Assembly (NCBI GenBank): GCA_023143935.1
Contig: JAGLGQ010000079.1
Location: forward strand, 1 to 5,565
DNA: 5,565 nucleotides
Direction: 5' to 3'
From: Minisyncoccota bacterium
GTDB lineage: Bacteria > Patescibacteriota > Minisyncoccia > Phycocordibacterales > GCA-2747955
Shown here: positions 1-5,565 of the stretch, in pieces
How the letters are laid out: each line of letters opens with the position of its first letter
Position numbering within the stretch: position 1 is the first letter of the stretch
Made by a program: the position numbers and the translations under genes
Notes under the pieces: generated by a model
The model's input: the letters and a program-made list of their open reading frames with translations, nothing else
Database searches by the model: none
Told to the model about the DNA's origin: nothing

Positions 1-216
1 TTAATCGTTTTATTATTTTTATTTTTTATGGGAGGAGATACCACTAAAGCATTTTCTTTAGTTTTAATTTTAGGAGTTATTGCGGGAACTTATTCTTCAA
101 TATTCATTGCTTCACCACTTTTAGTTTATATTGAAAGATTTCAAAAAGATAAAAAAGAAGGTGATGATGACGAATACGAAGAAGACGGTATAGATCCTTC
201 AAAAATTACTATTTAA
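1..216 (+). CDS. secF: Protein translocase subunit SecF, C-terminal fragment
   Basis: The reading frame is open from the first base and ends at TAA 214-216, giving the last 71 residues. The Met at position 28 lies inside the protein and is not a start. SecF works with SecD in the cytoplasmic membrane, using the proton gradient to help pull exported proteins through SecYEG. The fragment begins in a hydrophobic stretch (LIVLLFLFF, end of a membrane segment). It continues with a GGDTTKAFSL turn and then the signature LGVIAGTYSSIFIASPLL, the conserved last transmembrane helix of SecF. This closely matches the family pattern GG-x-T-x-[KR]-x-F-x-L followed by G-x-[IV]-x-GTYSSIFIA. A short charged cytoplasmic tail follows, with a basic patch and then an acidic run (GDDDEYEEDG). 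The tail is typical in placement, but its sequence is not conserved in the family. The N-terminus, the periplasmic domain and any SecD gene lie left of the window. Confidence 0.93.
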   Translation, partial: LIVLLFLFFMGGDTTKAFSLVLILGVIAGTYSSIFIASPLLVYIERFQKDKKEGDDDEYEEDGIDPSKITI

Positions 217-238
217 ATAAATATTTAAAAAAAAAGGC

Positions 239-273
239 TTTAAAGTATTTTAAAAAATGTTAAAATACACTTT
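239..273 (+). promoter_or_regulatory. Candidate extended -10 promoter for the dehydrogenase-pump operon
   Basis: In the 57-base gap after secF, TAAAAT at 261-266 is preceded by TGT at 258-260, which fits an extended -10 element (TG-N-TATAAT). A weak -35-like TTTAAA lies at 239-244, 16 bases upstream. Transcription from this box would be expected to start near 273-274, at the ATG of the next gene, so the mRNA would have almost no leader. In such AT-rich DNA, -10-like strings arise by chance, so the call is tentative. Read-through from secF is the alternative. Confidence 0.3.
242..273 (+). other. Imperfect AT-rich inverted repeat (hairpin) between secF and the dehydrogenase gene
   Basis: GTATTTTAA (245-253) pairs perfectly with TTAAAATAC (260-268) around a 6-base loop. 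Three more A-T pairs (242-244 with 271-273) can form if A269 and C270 bulge out. Only one G-C pair supports the main stem, and the T-run after it is just three bases and directly abuts the ATG. It is therefore at best a weak secF terminator. It may equally be a dyad within a promoter region or a chance product of base composition. Confidence 0.35.
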
Positions 274-1245
274 ATGTCAAATATAAATATTAATATCAAA
301 AACAAAAGAATTTTGTTTTTTTATACGGATCTAAAATTTAAAGATTATGTAAAAGAAAATAATCCAAAAATTTATTCTGAATCTATTTTTGAAAAAGGTG
401 GTTTACAAGAATACAACAAAAATGATTTTATTGATATTGAAATACTTTCTATTTTTATAGATTCGCAATTAACAAAAGACGAATTAAAAAAGTTTCCAAA
501 ATTAAAATTGATTGCCACAAGGGGTACGGGAATAGATCATATTGATCAAGATTATTGTGAAAAAAATAACATAAAAATTAAAAATGTAAGTGATTATGGA
601 AGTCAAACTGTAGCCGAATTTGCATTATCTTCTTTATTGTATCAATTGAAAAATTTAGGAAATACTAATGTTGATAAAGAAAATAGGGGGCTTGATTTAG
701 CAGATAAAACAATCGGAGTTATTGGTTTTGGAAAAATAGGAAAGAATTTTGTAAAATTAGTTAGTCCTTTTGGAGTAAAAATTTTAGTTAGTGACCCATA
801 TCCAGATAAAGAATTTACTAAAAAGTTTAATTTAAAATTTGTTTCTTTAAAAAATCTTTTACAAAATTCTGATATTATTTCAATACATGCACCATTATGT
901 AAAAGTACTTATCATCTATTAGGTAAAAAAGAAATTGGATTGATGAAAGATGGAGTAATTTTAGTAAATACAGCGCGTGGGGCTATTTTAGATACAAAAT
1001 ATTTATTTAACGCATTAAAAAGTGGAAAAATTTCAGAAGCATCTTTAGATGTTTTAGAAGAAGAAAATGATTTAGTTTTAAAAAATACAAAAAATTTAAA
1101 TAAAAAAAGAAAAGATATTTTACAATTAAATAGGCAAATTATAAAAATGAAAAATGTTTTTTATACTTCTCATCAAGCATATAATACAAAAGAAGCTGTA
1201 AAAAGGATTTGGAAAAAAACGATTGATAATATAAAAAATAATTAA
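274..1245 (+). CDS. D-isomer-specific 2-hydroxyacid dehydrogenase (D-lactate dehydrogenase-like)
   Basis: This 323-residue cytosolic enzyme has a length usual for the family and probably reduces a 2-keto acid such as pyruvate to the D-2-hydroxy acid with NADH. The substrate domain carries ATRGTGIDHID (residues 81-91), close to the TRSTG-[FY]-DHID signature of D-lactate dehydrogenases. The hinge helix begins at QTVAEFAL (111-118). The Rossmann motif is G151-F-G-K-I-G156, and Asp174 at the end of the second strand (VSDPY) favours NAD over NADP. The catalytic triad is complete: Arg235 (NTARGA), Glu264 (DVLEEE) and His300 (TSHQAYNT); His205 sits in SIHAPL. ATG 274 is the first ATG after an in-frame TAA at 241-243; no Shine-Dalgarno sequence precedes it. 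The adaptor gene starts six bases after the stop, so the two are probably co-transcribed. Phosphoglycerate dehydrogenase is unlikely because there is no regulatory domain and the signatures are of the D-lactate type. The exact substrate cannot be read from sequence. Confidence 0.9.
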   Translation: MSNININIKNKRILFFYTDLKFKDYVKENNPKIYSESIFEKGGLQEYNKNDFIDIEILSIFIDSQLTKDELKKFPKLKLIATRGTGIDHIDQDYCEKNNIKIKNVSDYGSQTVAEFALSSLLYQLKNLGNTNVDKENRGLDLADKTIGVIGFGKIGKNFVKLVSPFGVKILVSDPYPDKEFTKKFNLKFVSLKNLLQNSDIISIHAPLCKSTYHLLGKKEIGLMKDGVILVNTARGAILDTKYLFNALKSGKISEASLDVLEEENDLVLKNTKNLNKKRKDILQLNRQIIKMKNVFYTSHQAYNTKEAVKRIWKKTIDNIKNN

Positions 1246-1251
1246 AATAAT

Positions 1252-2832
1252 ATGATAAGAAATTTGTTTAATAAAAAAATATTTTTAATATTTTTAATTT
1301 TAGTTTTAATTGTTTTTGTGATGTTTATTTTTTTTAAAAAAGATTTAAATATTTTATTGGATTCAGATTTAAATTCTGATGTAAAAGTTCTAGAAGATAA
1401 ATTAAATAAGAATATTGAGTTTATTGAAAAATTGAAATTAAAAGAAGCACCTTTAAAAATTTATGGGAGAGCGGTATCCGATTCAGAAGTTGATGTTTAT
1501 GTGGAAGTTCCCGCAAAAGTTACTGGAATTTATGCAAAACTTGGAGATAGTGTGGTTGCTGGAAAAACAATTTTAAATTTAGATAATTCTACCGAAATAT
1601 CTGTATTAAAACAAGCTCAGTCGTCTTATTCTTTGGCTCAGGCTCAGTTTGATAAAACTATGGCTGGAAGTCGCGAAGAAGATATAATAAACGCTGAAAA
1701 TGATATAAATATAAAAAAAGATATTTTAGTCAAAGCTAAAGAAGATACTGAAAAGGAAATTGAAGATTTAATAATATTTTTAGATGCAATTTTAAGAAAT
1801 GAAATTGATGATTATTTTGACCATGTGGAAACTAATCCCGTATTTACTTATAGAATTAAAAATCAGTCTGAGGAAGCAATATTAGAAGATAATAGAAAAG
1901 AAATTGGAAATAGTTTTGATATATATCAAGAAAGTAAAGACTTTTTGGGTTTGAATGATAAGGTAGATAAAGGAATAATTTTAACAGAAGAATTTTTGTC
2001 ATTTTCTAATCTATTATATAAAGCTTCACAGGGTTTTTTGGGATTGTCGGATTCTGCAGGGGAAGAAAAAGAGGCTATCACTTTAGCTATAAAAGAATCT
2101 ATTGATGTAGAAAATTCTAATTTAAGAACTTTAAAAAATAATTTAGATGCTTATAAATATGCTTTAGAAATTGCCGAAAATACTTATGACAAAATTAAAT
2201 CTGGGGCTACTGCGGAGGATATTAACATTTCTAAAACAGGAGTATATTCTTCTTATTCAGGCATTGTTAGCGCTAGAACGGCTTTATCAAAAAAAACCAT
2301 TAAAGCTCCAATTTCTGGTAAAATTACTGGAATACATGCAAATATTGGTAAATTACTTAGTTCTTCCATCGTTGCTTTTTCAATTTCAAATCCAGATAAT
2401 TTAAAAATAGAAACAAATGTTCCTTTTGAATTTTTGGAAAATATTTATATTGGTAAAAAAGTGAATGTAAATGATATTTTTGATGGAACTGTTTCAAAAA
2501 TATCTCCTATTTTAGATAAAAATACTGGTTTAGCAAAAATAGAAATTAATTTTGTGAGTGACAAAGTAAATATTTTATCTGGTGAAATAGTAAAAATAGA
2601 GATAGAAAAAGAAGAATTAAATAATGGTAAAATCGCCTTACCCATTTCTTCTATTTTTGAAGAAGAAAGTGAATATTTTATTTATATTTTAGATAAAAAT
2701 TCAAAAACAAAAAAAATAAAAATTGATTTTGTAAAAATAAGTGGGGAAAATATAATTATTTTGAATAATTTTATAGGAGAAGAGAAAGTTGTTTTAAATG
2801 CTCGTGGTGTAATGGAGGGACAAGAATTTTAA
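1252..2832 (+). CDS. RND efflux pump membrane-fusion (periplasmic adaptor) protein, HlyD/AcrA family
   Basis: This 526-residue protein is long for the family, which is usually about 350-420. A basic N-terminus is followed by one hydrophobic segment (about 9-29), an uncleaved anchor with no lipobox cysteine, so the rest lies outside the cytoplasmic membrane. The two halves of a lipoyl-like domain are clear: VPAKVTGIYAKLGDSVVAG (86-104) and IKAPISGKITGIHANIG (350-366). Between them lies a long helical hairpin. Each arm carries a related motif at its base, AGSREEDI (138-145) and SGATAEDI (317-324), and the middle (about 160-300) is a predicted helix-rich insertion. After the second lipoyl half come beta-barrel and membrane-proximal regions (about 384-526), including the typical IALPISSIF near 461-469. 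ATG 1252 comes six bases after the preceding stop and is needed to include the whole anchor. There is no Shine-Dalgarno sequence. The permease gene follows after 31 bases, as expected for a pump operon. The family assignment is firm; the substrate is unknown. Confidence 0.9.
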   Translation: MIRNLFNKKIFLIFLILVLIVFVMFIFFKKDLNILLDSDLNSDVKVLEDKLNKNIEFIEKLKLKEAPLKIYGRAVSDSEVDVYVEVPAKVTGIYAKLGDSVVAGKTILNLDNSTEISVLKQAQSSYSLAQAQFDKTMAGSREEDIINAENDINIKKDILVKAKEDTEKEIEDLIIFLDAILRNEIDDYFDHVETNPVFTYRIKNQSEEAILEDNRKEIGNSFDIYQESKDFLGLNDKVDKGIILTEEFLSFSNLLYKASQGFLGLSDSAGEEKEAITLAIKESIDVENSNLRTLKNNLDAYKYALEIAENTYDKIKSGATAEDINISKTGVYSSYSGIVSARTALSKKTIKAPISGKITGIHANIGKLLSSSIVAFSISNPDNLKIETNVPFEFLENIYIGKKVNVNDIFDGTVSKISPILDKNTGLAKIEINFVSDKVNILSGEIVKIEIEKEELNNGKIALPISSIFEEESEYFIYILDKNSKTKKIKIDFVKISGENIIILNNFIGEEKVVLNARGVMEGQEF

Positions 2833-2863
2833 CGATTAATTTTATTACATAATTATTAAAAAA

Positions 2864-5565
2864 ATGAATATATTTTTAAAAATTTGGCAAGATTTTATAC
2901 AAAGAAAAACTTTTAGTTATTTTGTTTTGTTGTTAATTATTATTTTTGGTATTGTTTCTGTCGGGTTATTACCGAAAGAATCAGCTCCAGAGGTGCAAGT
3001 ACCAATTGCTATTATACAAACTCCATATTTTGGAGCAACAGCACTTGAGGTTGAAAGTCAAGTTACAAATGAAATTGAGGACAAAATAAATAATATTTCT
3101 GGAATTAAAGAGATAAAATCTACTTCTTCTGAAAATATGTCTGTAGTAACTGTACAATTTAATCAAAACGAAGATATTGATGAAAAGATAAATGAAGTAA
3201 AAGATGAAATTGATAAAATAAAGGTAAATTTTCCCGATGATGTATCTGAAACGACGGTTTCGGATATGAAATTTTCTGATCAACCAATTTTTTCTTTTGC
3301 TATTTCTTCAAAAGAAACAATTTTTGGTTTAAAAAAAATGGCGGATGATTTAAAGGAGGAAATAGAAGATATTACTGGAGTTTCTTTGGTTTCTTATTAT
3401 GGAATACCTGAAAAAGAAATTTCTATTTTATTAAATCCCGAAAGATTAGAAAGATATAATTTATCGTTAAAACAAGTTTTTAATATTATAAAACAATCTG
3501 GTAGTAAAATCCCTGTTGGAAATATAGAAATTAATCATCAAGAATATACTTTAAGTTTAGATACGGAATTAAAAAATACTGAGGATATAGAAAATATACC
3601 AATTAATTTACAATCTGGAGATATTATTTATGTAAAAGATATTGCTTTGGTGGTAGTTAATTTTAAAAAACAAGAAATTTCGTCTAAAATTTATTTTTCT
3701 CCTGAATCAGAAATTAATAGGTCTATAATATTTTATGTTTCCAAAGAGTCTGGTTTCAATATAATGAAATTAACAGATAGTGTAAAAATTAGATTAGAAG
3801 AGCTTTCCGTAAAAGATAATATTTTAAATGGCATTGATTATAAAATAACCATGAATCTTGGTAATGATGCTGAAAAAGATATAATAAATCTTTCTAAAAA
3901 TGGTGTGATGGCAGTTTTTTTAGTATTTTTAATTTTACTTTTTGTTTTAGGTGTTAAAGATGCTTTTGTGGCAGCTATTGGTATTCCCATTTCTTTTTTA
4001 TTGTCTTTTGTATTTTTTTATTTAGTAGGGAATACAATTAATTTTATTTCTTTATTTTCAATGATTTTAGCTATAGGTATTTTAGTAGATTCGGACATTG
4101 TTATTACAGAAGGAATTGCAAAAAGGAAAGAAGAGGGGTTGTCGGAAGATGAAGCTTCGGAAAGTGCGATACAAAAATTAGCTGGACCAATGATTGCTGG
4201 AACCGCAACAACGATTGCTGTTTTTGTACCTTTATTTTTCCTTTCGGGTGTTACTGGAGATTTTATATCTTCTATTCCTTTTACTATTGTTTTTATTTTA
4301 ATTGCATCCCAATTTGTATCTATATTTATAGTTCCACTTTTACATAGTTTTAAATTTAAATTATTTAAAAAACTAGGGACAAAAATTTTTAAAATTCACT
4401 TACCAAAAATTAATTTTAAAAAAATGGAATATAAATATGCAAAAATTTTATTATATTTTTTTCAGAAAAAATATCGTCAAAATATATTTATTTTTGTAAT
4501 AATAATTATGTTTTTTGTAACTTTAATTTTTCCTATTTCTGGACTTTTAAAATCCACTTTTTTTCCAGGAGGAGATGTACCTTTAATTTATGCAGATATT
4601 GAATTACCTAAAGGTTCTTCTGTAAATGATACAGATAAGGTTTTGAGTATGGTAAATGAAATTATTCGGAATAAGGATTTTTACGGTTCAGTTATTTCAA
4701 CTATAGGAAAAACTTCAGATTTTAATAGTAATGGTTCAAAAAGGGGGGATAGATTTGGAAATCTTTTAATTAATTTGAAAGATTCGGAAAAAGCTGTTGG
4801 AACAGATATTTTAGAAAGTTTTCGGTCGGAAGTTAAAGAAAGAGGTTTGGAAAAAATAGTTACTGTCTCTGCTCCAGATGGTGGACCACCCTCTGGAGCT
4901 CCCATTGATTTTAAAATTTTATCTAATAATAAAGTTGATTTAGAAAAGGCTTCAATTTTAGCAGAAAGAATATTAAAGAGTATTGATGGGGCCATTAATA
5001 TTAAATCTGGTTTGGAAAAGAATAATACTGGATTAAATATTAAAATAAATAAAAGTAAATTGGCTCTATATAATCTTTCTCTGAGCGATGTAACTTCGGT
5101 TTTGGCAGCTTCTGTAAAAGGAATAGATGTTTTGGAGTTGAAAAATATTAATGAGTCTTTAAATGTTTCTTTAAAATATGATTTAAAAAATAATGGGCAA
5201 GTTGTTGGTTTGGAAGAATTAAATGTAGATGATTTAAAAAGTATTAAAGTTCAAAATAATATGGGGGAATATATTTATCTTTCTTCTATTGTTGAAATAT
5301 TGCCAAAAAATATTGATTCAAATATAAATCATTTAAATAAAACTAGGTCAATTTCTATTTCTGCAGAAGTTACAAAAGATGTAAATTTGGCGGAAATTAT
5401 CACTCAATTTGAAAAAGAGTTTAAAGAAAAAAATGAAACAAAAGCAAAAATAGAATTAGGGGGCGAATTTGCAGAGCAAGAAAAATCTTTTTTGGAAATG
5501 GGTATGGCTTTTTTAGGAGGAATTGCTTTAATGTTTGGAATATTAATATTTTTATTTAATTCTAT
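2864..5565 (+). CDS. RND efflux permease, AcrB/HAE1-type, C-terminus cut by window edge
   Basis: The frame is open from ATG 2864 to the window end: 900 full codons and two extra bases. It encodes the inner-membrane ion-driven exporter that pairs with the upstream adaptor. The order matches AcrB: TM1 (about 18-36), a first extracytoplasmic porter/docking loop of about 310 residues, TM2-TM6 (about 346-492), a basic cytoplasmic linker, TM7 (541-563), a second loop of about 320 residues, and the start of TM8 (from about 880). Family motifs include VPIAIIQTPYFGATALEVE (46-64), GTATTIAVFVPLFFLSGV (446-463) after TM4, FFPGGD (566-571) and GGPPSGAPI (673-681). TM4 reads AIGILVDSDIVITEG (403-417): Asp409 matches AcrB Asp407, but Ser410 replaces Asp408 and Asp411 follows. 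TM9-TM12, including the equivalent of AcrB Lys940, lie beyond the window. ATG 2864 is the first ATG after an in-frame TAA (2837-2839); it is preceded by an A-run, not a Shine-Dalgarno sequence. Drug or lipid-like substrates are usual for the family, but the substrate here is not predictable. Confidence 0.93.
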   Translation, partial: MNIFLKIWQDFIQRKTFSYFVLLLIIIFGIVSVGLLPKESAPEVQVPIAIIQTPYFGATALEVESQVTNEIEDKINNISGIKEIKSTSSENMSVVTVQFNQNEDIDEKINEVKDEIDKIKVNFPDDVSETTVSDMKFSDQPIFSFAISSKETIFGLKKMADDLKEEIEDITGVSLVSYYGIPEKEISILLNPERLERYNLSLKQVFNIIKQSGSKIPVGNIEINHQEYTLSLDTELKNTEDIENIPINLQSGDIIYVKDIALVVVNFKKQEISSKIYFSPESEINRSIIFYVSKESGFNIMKLTDSVKIRLEELSVKDNILNGIDYKITMNLGNDAEKDIINLSKNGVMAVFLVFLILLFVLGVKDAFVAAIGIPISFLLSFVFFYLVGNTINFISLFSMILAIGILVDSDIVITEGIAKRKEEGLSEDEASESAIQKLAGPMIAGTATTIAVFVPLFFLSGVTGDFISSIPFTIVFILIASQFVSIFIVPLLHSFKFKLFKKLGTKIFKIHLPKINFKKMEYKYAKILLYFFQKKYRQNIFIFVIIIMFFVTLIFPISGLLKSTFFPGGDVPLIYADIELPKGSSVNDTDKVLSMVNEIIRNKDFYGSVISTIGKTSDFNSNGSKRGDRFGNLLINLKDSEKAVGTDILESFRSEVKERGLEKIVTVSAPDGGPPSGAPIDFKILSNNKVDLEKASILAERILKSIDGAINIKSGLEKNNTGLNIKINKSKLALYNLSLSDVTSVLAASVKGIDVLELKNINESLNVSLKYDLKNNGQVVGLEELNVDDLKSIKVQNNMGEYIYLSSIVEILPKNIDSNINHLNKTRSISISAEVTKDVNLAEIITQFEKEFKEKNETKAKIELGGEFAEQEKSFLEMGMAFLGGIALMFGILIFLFNS

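Noticed and set aside
28..216. A separate 62-residue membrane protein beginning at ATG 28
   Set aside because: The frame is open to the window edge, and residues on both sides of this Met match one continuous SecF C-terminus.
1328..1341. Possible frameshift or slippage at T8-A6 in the adaptor gene
   Set aside because: The frame remains intact on both sides, with the membrane anchor before it and the lipoyl motif after it in the same frame, so there is no sign of a break.
2171..2404. Plus-strand open frame inside the adaptor gene
   Set aside because: It lies wholly within the adaptor gene in another frame, where the adaptor frame encodes the conserved second lipoyl half; it has no recognisable motif.
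2445..2645. Minus-strand open frame opposite the adaptor gene
   Set aside because: It is antisense to well-supported beta-barrel coding sequence and has a biased composition typical of AT-rich antisense frames.
2981..3283. Minus-strand 100-residue Tyr/Phe/Ile-rich open frame
   Set aside because: It is antisense to the conserved first porter region of the RND permease; the hydrophobic bias comes from the complement of Asp/Glu/Lys/Asn-rich codons.
4681..4995. Minus-strand 104-residue open frame
   Set aside because: It is antisense to the GGPPSGAPI region of the permease, whose sense frame is clearly conserved; the antisense product has no family resemblance.
1..5565. Alternative genetic code (TGA read as glycine, as in some CPR lineages)
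   Set aside because: No in-frame TGA occurs in roughly 1,800 codons, and glycines in conserved motifs all use GGN codons.
1..5565. CRISPR arrays, tRNA or rRNA genes, insertion sequences
   Set aside because: I saw no spaced direct repeats, no tRNA-like cloverleaf or rRNA stretch, and no transposase motif or terminal inverted repeats; coding sequence fills nearly the whole window.

Overview
The window is very AT-rich (roughly a quarter G+C by eye), tightly packed, and all genes point right. It holds the tail of one gene, two complete genes and most of a fourth that runs off the right edge. All three visible stops are TAA, glycine is written with GGN codons, and no frame contains an internal TGA, so the standard bacterial code fits. 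The AT bias, dense packing, starts without Shine-Dalgarno sequences and the style of the adaptor protein (long hairpin, AG-x3-EDI repeats, inserted helical domain) suggest a Patescibacteria/CPR-type bacterium. That is a low-to-moderate confidence inference, because no marker gene is present.

Layout: positions 1-216 are the C-terminus of SecF, the membrane subunit of the SecDF translocase. Positions 217-273 are an AT-rich spacer with an imperfect hairpin and a plausible extended -10 box (TGT-TAAAAT), placed so that transcription would begin at or next to the ATG of the next gene. Positions 274-1245 encode a D-isomer-specific 2-hydroxyacid dehydrogenase resembling D-lactate dehydrogenase. Six bases later, 1252-2832 encode an HlyD/AcrA-type membrane-fusion (periplasmic adaptor) protein. 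After 31 bases, 2864-5565 (open at the edge, 900 full codons) encode an RND efflux permease of the AcrB/HAE1 type.

The last three genes look like one transcription unit. The adaptor and permease are the standard two inner-membrane partners of an RND pump, in which the permease uses an ion gradient to expel a substrate and the adaptor docks on it from outside the membrane. The dehydrogenase is probably co-transcribed, but its functional link to the pump is unproven. No outer-membrane channel gene is visible.

I see no convincing new system. The points most worth a second look are the altered proton-relay motif in TM4 of the permease (Asp-Ser-Asp where AcrB has Asp-Asp-Ala), the helical domain inserted in the adaptor hairpin, and the possible leaderless start of the dehydrogenase gene.
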